Below are positions 11,451 to 24,300 of a stretch of 64,000 bases of DNA, in pieces. A program made the translations under genes and the position numbers. The notes beneath the pieces are model-generated. The model saw only the letters and a program-made list of their open reading frames with translations. It did no database searches and was not told the DNA's origin. Source of the DNA: Certhia americana (lineage: Eukaryota > Chordata > Aves > Passeriformes > Certhiidae); contig CM031860.1 in NCBI GenBank assembly GCA_018697195.1, forward strand, positions 59,998,861 through 60,062,860, in the 5' to 3' direction. Positions within the stretch are counted from its first letter, which is position 1; each line of letters starts with the position of its first letter.

Positions 11451-14400
11451 AGAATAAAGCCTTCGGGTGTTTTAGCTCCTGCTGACATCTCCCACCTCAC
11501 TGCAAGGATCTGTTTGGGGCTGATTTCAGGCACCACAATATGATGGTCTGTCTTTCTAACTTTACAAATATAAGATCATAATTTTGTGTGCTGTGTTACA
11601 GCCAGTACCTCCTCAGCAAAGTGCATCTGGTGGGGAGAGACCCTCAAAAACTGGGTGACTTCAAGCTATCCCAGTTCAGACCAGCAGAGTTCCAGCAACA
11701 GCTGCTGCTGCCATTTTTCTTTCTTTACCCACCAAATTCCTGCTAAAATAAAACTTGTACTTGGCTAACCTGAGCTCCCTGGAGTCTAGCTGCCCTCCAA
11801 AGTTGTTATGAGAGTTGCCCAGTTCACTCTATGACACAGCCTTTATTTAGCTCCTGCCAAAATTAACTGTGTTTAATTTTCTGTAAATCACTCTGCTGCC
11901 TCTGAGATTTTGGGGACTGTATTTCTTTACACCTTTCCCAAATTCTAGGTCTACACTGTGGTTCTCTACCAAGAATAAGGAGACAGATGTTAGATGGAGG
12001 TATTCTGGAGGAAAAAAAATACTGAAAATATGATGGATATCAAAAGATGAGGGAGCATTTAGGAGAACAACTGGGCAACTGAAGTAAAAAATGATACAAC
12101 CCTAAAAAAAAATGTATCTTCTGTTTTCAGTTACAAAGGAACAAAACTGGTAAACTTCTTTTGAACTTCTTTGTTTTTACGCTTAGAGGTGCTATGTTTA
12201 GGGGAGGAAGGAAGAAGTGATTTTATGTAGCCTCCAGCAAAATGCCATGTTTTTCATACAATACTTTCCTATTCATTCTTATTTGCATAATTTTTAATAT
12301 ATTTTAGTTTTTTGGTTGCTCATACAAATGTTTTAAAAGGAAATATTCTTCAACAAATCTCAGTTGTTTTTGTAGTTCCTAGCATTTTAAAAAGAAAGGT
12401 CTTCTGTCTTGTATATTTACATAAAGCCTGAATTCCAGATTTGGAAGATGTAATAAAAATATGCTTTTCTGGGATTAGTTCTTAGGGAAAGAGAATTCCC
12501 GATGACCAAAAATACCCTAGTAATAAACATTTGCTCTGTGCTGGCACCACTGTGACCTTAAATTATGAGTTTGCCCCCATTTGTAGCCAGTTTCCCCTCT
12601 TTAAATGCACAGTTAAGTCATTTGTAAATATCATAACTAAATCTGGAAGTGTAATTTAGTGACTCTATTTGAGGATTAAGAGGAAGAATAACATTACTTA
12701 GAAACATATGCAATCTTTTCTGCTTTGTTTAATTTAGCTTACTCTATGCAAGCTTTATCTTACAGACATTCTTCACTCTAGCTCACTTTATATATTTGCA
12801 ATGCTGTTGATAATGCTATCAAAAAATAGCTAAATGTGTATTTCTTTATCAATTGAAAAAAAAAAAAGAAAAATAAGTATATACTGTGAAGTGCACTGAC
12901 AAAACTGACGTGGAACCACTGTCCCTAGGAAGGGCAGAAAGGAAAAAGGTTGTTTTACTTACACTATTGGTTTTCAAAGTAGAGGAGATTTAAAACTGTA
13001 AAAAGAAGGTATTGGACTTTACACTGGACCATACTGGCTGGCTTTATTAAATACTTGGAGCAGCACTCAAGTTTCCTTTACCAAGGATGCCAAAGAATTG
13101 AAATTCTCTACTGGATACAGTCTGTATTGTGGTCTTTAGTTCATTGAGGTTTTATTCATCTTTTTTTTTTCAGTGGGACTACCTCACAGATTCTGTGAGT
13201 AACTGATGTTCGATTATTGTACCAGACTGACAGTTGCTGATTAGTTTGTATATCTCATTGTTAATTACAAGTCTTACAAGTTTTACTCTTCCTGAACCCA
13301 CCTTGTGATCTCCTATGGCAGTTGAAATCATATTTTACTTCCTTCAGGCAGTATGGATGGTGAAATAATTTTAAAGTTCTGAGCAGCTGCTTTTGAAGTT
13401 ATTCTGACTCCTTTTTGAATAAAAATGTTTTAATTTTTAGACCTTTTTTTTTTTCTTTTTTTCATGAAAGCTTACCATTTCCATATGGACACACTGTGCT
13501 GTCAACAAACATAATTCTTATACATTTGGAAGGAACATGGGGCAGATCCCTGCCTGGTGTAAGCACTCATAATTCTGTTGATTGTGCAGACCATTTCAGC
13601 CTGGAGGGAAATTTTGCAGAGACCAACTTCACTTATTGCTTGATGTGGAGACAGGCACACAAAAGGAAGTGCCTGAAAGATTACGCTGAGCTGGGCAGAG
13701 CAAGGACATCTCCTAAAATAGTGGAGTCTCATTTCATTGACAGCTAGATTTGGAAAATCTGAGTGAGGTGAAAGGGAGACTCTGAAAATCAGGCACTGGA
13801 ACTCAGCAGAGCTGACACAAAGCTGTACCCTGCATTCCTTACCTCCCAAACTGCTCCTTCAGTGGTCTAATCCAATGCCCAAAACCAAATACCCTCACAC
13901 CAATAAATCCTCTGGCTCAGCAGGGGCTAAGAACAGAACTAGCTGTGTCTCAGTTACAACAAGGACAGATCCTCAGCCAGCAGTGGCCCCCAACACAGAA
14001 GACAAATTGAATGCAGAGAGACAGAAATGAAAAAGAGAGGACAATGATTCATTGGGGAGGGGGAAAGATCAACCATCAAACAACAGTTGTGATAAAAATG
14101 ACTGGGAAACGTATTTGCCACATGCACACACACACACATCGATACATGGGACCAATCAGAGTAGAACATGAAATATATATATAAAATAATTTACTAGAAA
14201 GCTTCATTCCAATATAAAGTCCAGTTATCAGGTGATCATTTCCCATGGTAGCATCAGAGAGTCATTGTTTTAAAATCTTTGATTTTCCATATTATTTCCT
14301 GTGTTTATTTCTTTTAGATCTTCATATATCCCACACTAAAAGTTACACTTGAACCTGTTGTTTAGTCTAAGATTTTTAAGAATCTTATTAACAAGGGAAG

Positions 14401-14739
14401 GAACATGATGTAGAAAAGGGCCTTGCAACTTGTTCTTGAGTCAGGAGAACTGTAATGAGGATTGTTATAGTCTTGTCATGTCTGGAAAACAATTAGAGAG
14501 GCACTGGCCACTGTGCAGTTAGCACCACTAGTTACTCTCTTAAAGCGTCGAAAATTATGGTGGTAGAAGTGGAAACAGGACTGTTCTCTAACTAAATTAT
14601 CAGGGTGAAGTATCTGGTGTTCAATATAAAAATTAGTTTTAATTAAATTTAATGTTGACAATAGAAATTAATTGTTTCACTGGCCACAAGACTGATGAGC
14701 ACGTTGTCAGGACCTGTAATCAACAGCAGTTCTAGCACT
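11451..14739. other. Unique non-coding DNA
   Basis: No gene recognised. A 21-base segment at 13174-13194 has strong splice-site flanks (see findings). Overlapping frames on both strands at 13415-13849 (110 and 115 codons) have no domain signature. A short CA run lies at 14125-14138. Confidence 0.55.
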
Positions 14740-14900
14740 GGAATTGGCATATGGGGAGCATTTGTCAACATGTCATTAGAATTCCATCCAACCCTTGTTG
14801 AAATAAACTTCCCATTGATTTTAGTAAGAAATACATTAAACTCTGGACACCACGGTTCATCGTAATGTGGTATCTCTTCTTTTAAAATTTGGCACTGGAT
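14740..14900 (-). repeat. Possible ancient amniote repeat relic
   Basis: On the minus strand, 'aatcaatgggaagttt' followed by a 'aagggttgg' run, and a 'gatccagtgcc' run further up, resemble the old sauropsid repeats built on 'attgacttcaatggga' and 'ggatccag'. The similarity is patchy. The minus-strand open frame across it (14649-14903) looks protein-like in places but matches nothing I know. A chance match cannot be excluded. Confidence 0.28.
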
Positions 14901-17900
14901 CAAATTCTCTAATTTGGCTTAAGAGGTTGCTACAGGGAATGACCTTACCCGTATTATGTGGTATGACAGCTACAAAACAGCTGCTACCAGTTCTGAAGAA
15001 TGTGAATTTTATGAGCTGGGAAAACAGTTTTTCATGATAGATTGTTATATTGAAGTAGTTGCAAGTTCAGAAAACATGGCAATAATAAATAGATAAATAA
15101 TAAACTGCCTCTCAAAAGAGCAGTGAAATGCTTTGTTTTCCTACCTGTGCAAGAAAGTAGCAGTTTCAGTGACTGAATAGACACTGAGGAAACTTTTCAA
15201 AGCTACTCATAATGACATAAAAATTCAAAGAGAAGTCTTTGAAGATTATTATGTTCCTCATCCACATAGTAATTGATATCTCTGAAATCACCAGATAAAT
15301 CAATTATTCTAATCAACAGGGAGATATCTCTTTTATAATCTTTTTTACCCCAAGTTTAAAAAATGGCTTATTTTCAATAAAACTAACGATCATGCAATCC
15401 ACACCTCTGTGGATATAACAATTGAATTTGAGATTTCTTTGCAGATTTTCTGTAGGATTGGCCACTCTTTCAAACTCAATGCCTAAGCCACTTGTCATAT
15501 TTGATGGAAATGAGTATCTGCATTAAAAATTGGCTTTTTTTTTTTTTTTTTCCCAGCCCACCTACAGCTACATCCTTCAGAAAGTCATGGTGTTCCTGCA
15601 GCACTTAAACATCTGCTGTGTGACTGTCACTGGCCGCCTACATAATTTTATTAATGCCATTGAATATTTTGGCACGTTTCCTCTCAGACCATTAAAATGG
15701 CAATTGCTGGAGACAGCAGCCACAAGGCTGATCACCAGGAAAGGGTTGCAGTGCAGATGTTTGCAGCTGAGCCAGTTGCAAGGGCTTTTTTAGAGCCAGT
15801 GGGGAGCAATGGGTGCTTGTAGGTTGTGATTTAACTCACCGTACAGAAGACATCTAAAAAAAGGCAGATGAACTCAGTATTGAAACTGTGCAGTGACATA
15901 AAAGGAAATGAAGGTGACTGGCTTTGGTAGACTGCACACTGCAGATAGATACAGTCAAGTGGGATGAATCTTATCCTGCTGGAACAATTTTGACCTGGCA
16001 GCACTTGGGATCTCCCTGTGATGAAAAACCAAGCATAGCACGGGATTATTATATAAAATAATGTGTTTCATATCTATCATACAGGGAGGAGATTTAAATT
16101 ACTTTCTTGCCTCATAATCTGTTGTAGGTTTGAGTCATCAAAAATCTCCCTCACTGTAAAAAAAAGTGCTTTTCTGAGTTGATAAAAAAAGTGCATTATT
16201 AAGTCATCGTTTGTAAAAATTATCCCTGTAAATAAGGATAATACTATAAGTAAGAATACAAATGAAAATAAGGATAACAGTAGCAATTGCTGATGTTTCT
16301 TTAAATAATTTATTTACCAAACCACCAAATAATTTAAACCATTTACCTGTTTTAGAGACTGAGTAATTCACACAGAATTAGAAGTTTAATCTTATCTTGG
16401 TGTGGGCTGGCTGGTGATGAATGTGTTTTACTTTATAGTCACACTGCAGAATAAAATGCATGTGAGGTGAAATCATTGCTACTGGCCTGAAGTACCATCA
16501 GGGTCTGAAAAAGTGGGTTTAGGGCTGGCATGGTTGTTTCTGTACTATCCTTTAGTTATAATGAAGTTGGAGGCACTCTGGAAAGAGTGGGGTACCTGGA
16601 TGTGCTCAGATGGGAAAGGTGTCTCAAATATGGACTTTTCATGGAGTGGTTTCAAATGTTGTATTATGGCATTTGAAAATAATGAAAAAGCACCCAACAA
16701 AAACACAGATGATAAATATTCTTGAGCCATGAAACCTGATTGGAAGAAAAGCCTTTTTGCTAGCAATCAAGGGTTAGCCTGGCTCTTGTAAAAGAGCCCT
16801 GAGTGAAGAAATTCGTAATTACTGGGGATGGTCAGCAAGAGTTATGTAAAAATTCTGTATTTAAGTGAAAAGTGGGTGATCACATTCAAGCATGCTGGGA
16901 TGAAGTGTTTCTTACTCACATCTATCTATTGGTGGGTTGGCCTCTGCCTGATTTGAGTAGACTCTAAGAATAAATTACCATCTATGCTCAGACTGGCTTC
17001 CTATTTGAAGTTCAAACCATACATAATTCCCAGATTTATAGGTGGAAGATGAATTTGAGCTTGAGAATGGGCAACAGCCACATTAGGCTGTCGTTGCCAC
17101 TGCAAATGTGTTCCACAGTGTGGTTGATGCCCCAGTACTCACAACGGCTTTCCAGGGCTTGCCTTTTTGTTGTAGGATTTGGGCTCTCCCTCTGGACATT
17201 ACACTGCCACCTGATGAGAAATGGTAGCAGCTAAATGAGCTTTGCAGGGGTTAATGGTATTTTTAATCGACCTGCCTCCTGCCTAGGTGCCTGAGAAGAA
17301 AAATATACAGGAACCCAAGTGGAATTGAAAGGGTAATCCCAGAGAAGGGAATAGAAAGATCTAATTAATAGATTGTAAAGCTAAAAACACTACTGTGACC
17401 ATCTGATCCTGTGTAACAGAGGTCATAGGTCTTCCCTGATTTAATTTATATTTCAACTTTATTTTTCTTTTTTAAAGGAATCCAATGTTGATAGATTAGT
17501 TACTAGTGATGGAAAATCTTGCAGACACCTTTAAGTTGTGGCACTGATTAATTTTCAATGTTATTAAAAAAAAAAAAAAGAGGCACAGCTTTGTTTTTGG
17601 TCTAAATTAGTCTGATTTCACCTTTCATGAATTTCAATTGTGAGTTGTTACAGAACATATTGAGTCAATTTCCATTCTTTTGCTCCTCTTCCAGCAAAAG
17701 ATATGGTTCTGTTTTCCTTGGACCATTATTTTAAGGTCATTGAGAAAGAAAATGAGAGAGAAAAAAAAGAAAAGGAAGAAAGAAACTGATGGTCAGTGTC
17801 AGTATGAGACCTGGGATTTCTTGCTCTGACACTCTCCACTTCACCCAGCTGACAGGAATGATTCAGAGCCATGTTTTGGAACAGTGCTAAGCATTCATAA

Positions 17901-18202
17901 TGCAGCCAGCATGCAGGGAACACCTAAAAGCATCTCTGCACACAGATCCTTTCTCATGCATCCAGGCACTTCTGAAAACCCAATAACAATGCTTCAATAC
18001 TGAACTGTTCTTTTCCACTTCCTTTCCCTTTGCAACCTATAATCTCTCTGCCTCAGTTGCCCAAAGAATATAGAAATGGAGAAAAATTCTGTAAGGTTTA
18101 ACACTACAGGACTGGGAGATGTCAGCATGCAGGGGGAAAAGGGAACATATGAGCCAATAGGGTAGAAGCAAGTGTTGGTTGGATCACTTCCACATCACAC
18201 TT
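14901..18202. other. Unique non-coding DNA
   Basis: No gene recognised. A T-rich tract ending in cccag (about 15535-15556) is followed by a CNE-like block up to about 15800. A poly-A run lies near 17567-17579 and an A/G-rich (purine) tract at about 17740-17785. Confidence 0.55.
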
Positions 18203-18815
18203 AGAATCACAGAATAAGCTGAGTTGGAAGGGACCCACAAGGATCACTGAATCCAGCTCCTGGCCCTCACAGCACCATCCCCCAGAGTCACCCCCTGTGC
18301 CCCAGAGCATTGTCCAAACCCTCCTTGAGCTCTGCCAGGCTGCTGCTGTGACCACTGCCCTGGGGAGCCTCTTCAGTGCCCAGCCACCCTCTGGGGGAAG
18401 AACCTTTTCCTGATATCCAACCCAAACCTCCCCTGACACATCTTCAGGCCATTCCTTGTGACCTGTCACTGTCACCACAGAGAAGGGATCAGTGTCTGTC
18501 CCTTCTCTTCCCCTCCTGAGGAATTTGTATCTGCACTGAGGTCTCCCCTCAGTCTCCTCCAGGCTGAACAGACCAAATGCCCTCAGCCTCTCCTCACACG
18601 GCTTCCCCTCAAGCCCCTTCACCATCTTTGCTGCCCTCCTTTGGGCACTCTCTAATAGTTTAATGTTTTTCTTTTACTGTGGTGCCCAAAGCTGCCCCCA
18701 GCACTCGAGGTGAGGCCGCCCCAGCCCAGAGCAGAGCAGGACAATCCCCTCCCTTGCCCGGCTGGCCGTGCTGGGCCTGATGTCCCCAGGACAGGGATGT
18801 CCCTCCTGAGTGGGA
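18203..18815 (-). mobile_element. CR1 LINE, 5'-truncated, best preserved copy in the window
   Basis: The left edge, agaatcacagaataagctgag, is the inverted CR1 3' terminus. The following 600 bases match the CR1 3' untranslated region and the end of ORF2 (reverse transcriptase protein) on the minus strand. Readable ORF2 tail motifs are GRPHLECWGQLWAPQ (about 18674-18720), then an in-frame stop where the family has tyrosine, then KMVKGLEGKPCEERLRAFGLFSLE (about 18550-18625). Frameshifts follow around the FSVVT motif, and LPRAVVT reappears further on. The copy is clearly more GC-rich than its flanks. It lacks ORF1, the endonuclease and most of the reverse transcriptase, so it cannot move. The right (5') edge is approximate; truncation there is normal for CR1. 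Confidence 0.93.
18550..18815 (-). pseudogene. CR1 ORF2 C-terminal remnant
   Basis: This is the coding remnant of the CR1 reverse transcriptase/endonuclease protein, only its C-terminal part. It begins mid-protein (ASRAREGIVLLCSGLGRPHLE). It has a nonsense codon directly after LWAPQ, then returns to the frame of the 167-codon frame that runs down to 18122. No catalytic motif of the endonuclease or of the reverse transcriptase (FADD box) is included. It is a dead fragment. Confidence 0.85.
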
Positions 18816-21800
18816 ATTTGAACTCCACAGCTCTTTGGGAGATGCTGTAACCCTTGCTCTCTACCACCCCCAAGGAAAGAACATGACTGCTGTCTGCTGA
18901 TCCTCACTGTGGATTTGGAATCTGCTCTGTGCCAGCAGAAAAACATTCTTGTGCCCCAGCAGCACTGGGAGGTTCTTACCCCGGCGTGTTCCTCCTGCTG
19001 AGGAAGGCTCATTGCAGCTTACCATCAAGGCAGGCTACGGTTCTTGGCTGGCTGATGCGTATTTGAACTTCAGTTCTCACTCTTGGGATCTGCAACCACA
19101 GCTTTCTTCCAGTAGAAATCCCAAGTCTAAAAGCAGCACAACAGGTGTGACCATTTTTCAGTGAATGAGCTCAGGTGTCACTAGATTGTTCCAGTCAGGT
19201 TTGCTAATTTTCTCCCTCATTCTCTTTACCCCTTTTCCCTCTTCCTCTTTTTTCAACTCTCTTTCATTCTTTTGAGTTGCTCTTGGATTTGAAGAACTCT
19301 TTTTAAAATTCTCTTTAATGAAGCTCCAGTTCTATTGAGAAATAAGGTCTATAATATTCAATAGAGATTTTTTTATTCTGAGAAGTACTTCTTTGACTAA
19401 TCTGACACTATGATTTCCAATTTAAATACTAGAAACTAATCTGAAATGAAGACATTTGTATGACTACTACATGGTAGATATTTTCAGGAAGAAAGAAGTT
19501 TGATACAAAATATAGAACTTGTTTAGAACAAAATGATCTTAGCATGGATCTGCTAAAAATCCAGAATGAATGAGGATTAGAAAGCAAAGTAATTTCTTTT
19601 TTTTCTCTTCATTTTTCAGTCTAAATGGACTGCTGCTTTTATAGGTTTTAACTTAGTTATTTCATTTATCTGAGTTGTGCTACCATAACAAAAATTAGGA
19701 AACGAATTTTTCACCTTTTTTTCTGGCCAACTCTTTTTATTAACCACCTTTGACCATGTAGCAGAACAAACTATTGATTTTTGACTGCTCAGGATTCTGT
19801 TTCTCATCATATATTTTAGACCAAAATTAGGTTTGGGGTTAGTTTCGGAGGAACTTTGTGGGTCCAACTATCAGTTCCCTAGGTACTCAGAGACACCTGA
19901 AATCCTGCTTAATTTTCCTAGTCCCTCTTGATTAGTCAGGAAAAGGTCTTGTTTTTCTTTAATGGGAGCCTTGCCTGGGAATCAGTTTTAGGATGAGGTC
20001 TGTATTTTTATTCAGCTCTCAGCTGGAGTCCAGTTGACTAATACTGCAAGACAGTATTAATACTTTGCTGTCAGAGCCTGTCAATCCAGTGAAAGCAAGT
20101 CTGACTCACTGGAAAATATCCCCATGAGAAAGAGCCTTTCACAACCTCCTATCCGAGTGCATGGAAAGATAAATGCTAGGGTTCAGATTTTCCCTCCAGA
20201 GACTGTTCTTCAGGAAAAGTCAAAACAGACACATGCTCGAAGTAGGCTCAATAGATTTTACAAGATATGACATAAACGACAAAGAATTTCTAGCAGTGGC
20301 TCTCTGCAGACAGATTTATGGAAGATCGAGGGTTTGAGGATTAAACTCTCTGTAGGCTGGTGTAAGACAACCTGATTGTTCTGTCCAGCTGGAAAAGAGA
20401 CGAGTAGCAGGGTCCATCTCAAGAAAATGAATCTATTTAAATGATGCAAGGCTGTCTTCAGCTGGAAGTGTCAGGGTGACACTGAACATAAACACTCATG
20501 GATTGTGGCTTGCATTGATATTCTTAAGTGAACAAGAGGCGTGAGGAAAATGGTACCAGGTGTTAAATTCATCACCTCAGAAATGGAACAAAGTGAGCAA
20601 AAAATAAATTGAAGGGATGACTGTAGAGCAGGGAACAGGCCTTCAGCAAGGCTTATCCAATATGCAAAATAATAATGAATGCTAAATTTAATTAAAATAA
20701 ATATTTTTATATAAAGATACATTGGGATACACTGCTGGCTTTTATTTTTCATTTTCACTGGAAGTCAGGCAGCCAAACAAATCTCTGCTGGCACCTAGAA
20801 TATTCATGTGGAGAGGAAGGAGGATGGAAGGAAAGGATGGGAAAAATTATGTGAATAAAAATAAAAGGGAAAAAAATCCAGTATAATGGCATTTTAAAAA
20901 GATGCAGATGAAATTTAAACTTAGCTTCAGATGACTTGCCTTTTTTTTTTTTTTGATAATTTAAAGGAAACCATACCGAAAACCAGGAATTAATTCTTTG
21001 TACAAATTTCCTAAGTGTCACCTGACAGAATGTCTAAAGTATAATTAATTCATGCACACAGAAACAGAATATGTTAAGGAGAAACACATTTTCCAAAAAG
21101 TGATGCTGAAGGTCATGTCCTGAATATATTTGTGCATCTGTTTCTTTCTAGCACAACTGTGGGCAGAACAGACCTAAATCAATATCAGGATGTTAATATT
21201 GAAGTCTTGTCTAATTTCTGCTTCTGTGAATAGTCTTGATGACTTCAGTGTTGCTGTCCACACTGGTGGAAGGCAGTGAATCTCTTATCCTTCTCCAAGC
21301 CATGCAGTTCCCTAAATACAGGTGTGGACTCTTCTCCCTGATGTTCCCTCTCCTTCAAATTCCCCAGTAGGGACTGCTTCTCTAAGGATCATCTTGGAGG
21401 CCACTCAAGGGCGGTATCTTTAAAGAGATGCAATCTGGACACACATTTTCTCTGGTCTACTCCCAGGGAGGCAGCAGTAAAGGTGATGTGCATGGTCCTA
21501 CTGTCCCTGTCCCAGCCTGTCCCTCTCTGTCCCAGGTGTGCTTCCATTTGGCAGCTCCTTTACCCTCTAAGAGATGGAAGATTTGAAGATTGATGGAAGA
21601 GTTGAATTGCTTTTGGATAAGCTTAAAAACTCTTACAGTAATAATGTCTGTTATTGTTTTGGGGGGTTAGGTACCTCTAAATACCACTGCACCCCCAGGC
21701 ATGACTTTACTTCTAAGGCTGAGAGGCAGCCTAAATCCCAGAGTTTTCACTCACTGCTGCTGGGATTGGAGTGTGCCAATGATGTGTAAAAGGCAGCTGT

Positions 21801-24029
21801 CCCCAGGTCAACTTTCTCTGTAGCAACAGGGGAAATGTAATGTGCAGGATTTCCTCCATGTACTTATCTGTGGGGAATGATGTGGAATAAAAATAATGAG
21901 TAATTTTTCTTTGGAAAATGATTTACTGACCATAATTAAAATGTTTTGCTGTTACCTACTTATTTTCATCAATAAACCCCAACATCCATGATGAAAAAAC
22001 ATTGCTATTCTTGTCAACATTTTATAATGCAGATATCAAGGTCTGGGTCTTATATGGGCAGGAGTCTTTGATTTTTTTAGCTGGAATTTAGGACTGCAGT
22101 GCTTCAGAGAGCTGTGCCCAGCAACATGTAACTAAGGCCAAAGGGAAGACAAAAGCTGTTATAGGTTCATAATAAAAAATTCCAGATTTTCAACTCTTTG
22201 CTCATTCCACTCAACCATGTTAGCTCTCTGAAGTGCTAGCGGTGCGGAAGGAAGAAGATGCTTTATGATCCTTGATGACTATAATGCAGCATATAAAGCT
22301 CTAGGGTGCTTTCAAACTCACAGTGATCTTGTGGTGTGGAAAATTAATCATGCTGCGGCTACTAGAAGAATATATTTTTTTTTTTTACATTAACTACTTG
22401 GGTCTTTTTCCAAACCAGGAGATGATAAAGCACTTCCCACTGCTGGATGGAGACAAAAGACAGTGTAATCAACACAAGCAGTAAAATAAGCTGAATAAGC
22501 TTCTCTGGACTCCTGATTACTAATGCAATTCTTTTACAATCATTTTTGGCTCTAGAAATAAGAACCATTTGCAAAGTAAGCAATTTTTTTTAATGCCACA
22601 GTCAGCTTGTTGCAAATGTTGGATCTCAAATCCTGATCTCTCTCAAACACAGGTGCAAATCTTTCTTTACTACAGGATATTGCTTTATTATATGTAAATG
22701 TAGAGACAAATGTTCAGACAGCTAAACTTTAAGAAAGTGCCTGGAAATTGTGCCCTGCAGTCAACATGTATCAGTAGATGCAGCTAAAATAAAATACAGA
22801 CTGTGGTTTGAGGTTTCTTGAGACTCCTGACATTCCTAATGAAAAAAAATCTTAGTCAGCTTTCTTTCTTCCACTTCTTTCTTGAAGTCTGATTTTGTCT
22901 TCTTACACCAGAGATCTTTCCAAAGACCTCATTCAAATAGCAATTTTGAGGGATTTTATGGTCCTGGATTCACCATGTGTAGGGTAATGCACAAACGCTG
23001 CAGGCTCATCCTTGCAGGGTTTATTTTCCAGCTGAAAACGTGCCCATACTTAAATGAGGCCCTCTGAGGTTTCTGACATGGTTGTTGTCTCCTTGTAAGC
23101 CCTTTTCACTCCCTGTTCCAGGCTGCAGCAGCCCGTGAGCACTGAGATTTCAAATGCTCTGAGCAAAGTCAAGCTTTGCATTTTCCACCTTGGTGTCACT
23201 GCATCACTGAAGGGATGAAAAAATGGAAATCATTAGTTGTGACAGCAAAAACATCTCTCTGGTTCTGCAGTGCAGCCACTCTTCATTCATACTGCACATC
23301 TGCCACCTTCTTATAACCTGTGGGTCAAAACCCAGGTCAGAACCTAATACTGAACTTGGGGGGGAAAATAACTTTCTTTGAGTAGCAGCAGCCTTCACCT
23401 AATCAAGTGCTGGTTCTTAAGATAAGAAAGGAACCAGCTGCAAAACAATTGATATTTACCTGTTCCTTAAATTTCAGCAATGGAAGAATCTTCCTATCCT
23501 AATTTAAATCAGGTTTCTCTAGTATCTATTATCTTCTAATTGCAGTCTGTCAGTCTGAAGAATTTGCTGTGCTTCATCATCTCTCTCCAAGCTCTGGCAC
23601 CAGAACACTTCCGCTGCAGTCTCCTACTAAGTGGGAAAATTGGAAGTTCAGCAAGAATAACATAAAAATAGAAAGAAATAAACGATCATGAAATGAAAGG
23701 AGTTCTGAAAACACACTCAGAAAACCCTGATGTTCATCATTAGGCTTCTCAGCTCTTCCTGTGCAAAGCTGCAGCATTTGCTAGAGTGTGCTGAGAAGCT
23801 GTGTGCAAGAGCAAAGTCAAGTATAATTGTGAGAGTTGGCACCTTCTCAAAGATTCCCATGAAATATTTTGTCTTGCAAGTCAGCTGTTTCCTGACAAAA
23901 ACTGGGCAGAAGCCTTGCTAGCCCACTGCTCTACCACAAATTTAATTTGGAAGCTCATAAGACAGCTCAGTAAGGTGAAAAGAACTGAATCATTGTAGTA
24001 ATATTATTTTATGATAATTTTTTATTATT
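18816..24029. other. Unique non-coding DNA
   Basis: No gene recognised in 5.2 kb. Poly-T runs lie at about 20941-20955 and 22374-22386. Open frames stay below about 100 codons and show no domain. The 20755-21021 minus frame is driven by A/T-rich low-complexity sequence. Confidence 0.55.
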
Positions 24030-24300
24030 CACAGAATAGTTTGAGTTGGAAAGGGACATGAAAGATCATCTTGTTCCAAGACTCTGCCATGGGCATGGAT
24101 ACCTTCCACTAGACCAGATTGCTCCAAGTCCCATCTAACCTGACCTTGACCACTTCCAGAGATGAGGCAGCTTCTCTGAACAGCCTGTGCCAGTGCCTCA
24201 CCACCCTCACTCTGAAGAATTTCCTCCTTATAGCCAGTCTGAACCTAATTTCTTTCAGTATAAATTCATTACCTCTTGTCCTGTTGTTATGGTGCTAAGG
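24030..24300 (-). mobile_element. CR1 LINE fragment, 5'-truncated
   Basis: The segment starts with the inverted CR1 terminus (cacagaatagtttgagttgg) and continues as 'aagggacatgaaagatcatc', 'ccatgggcatggataccttccactagaccag' and 'tctgaagaatttcctcctta', all characteristic of the CR1 3' region. It ends around 'acctcttgtcctgttgttatggtgct'. Only about 270 bases of 3' sequence remain, and divergence is higher than in the 18.2 kb copy, suggesting an older insertion. No coding motif survives. Confidence 0.9.

Noticed and set aside
12530..12620. 'ctgtgacctta...cagtttcccctctttaaatg' resembles the MIR tail.
   Set aside because: The two matching pieces are short and separated by unrelated sequence, so I could not distinguish it from chance.
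14649..14903. 84-codon minus-strand frame that reads like a protein.
   Set aside because: Part of it overlaps a suspected ancient repeat relic, no family is recognised, and no splice sites bound it.
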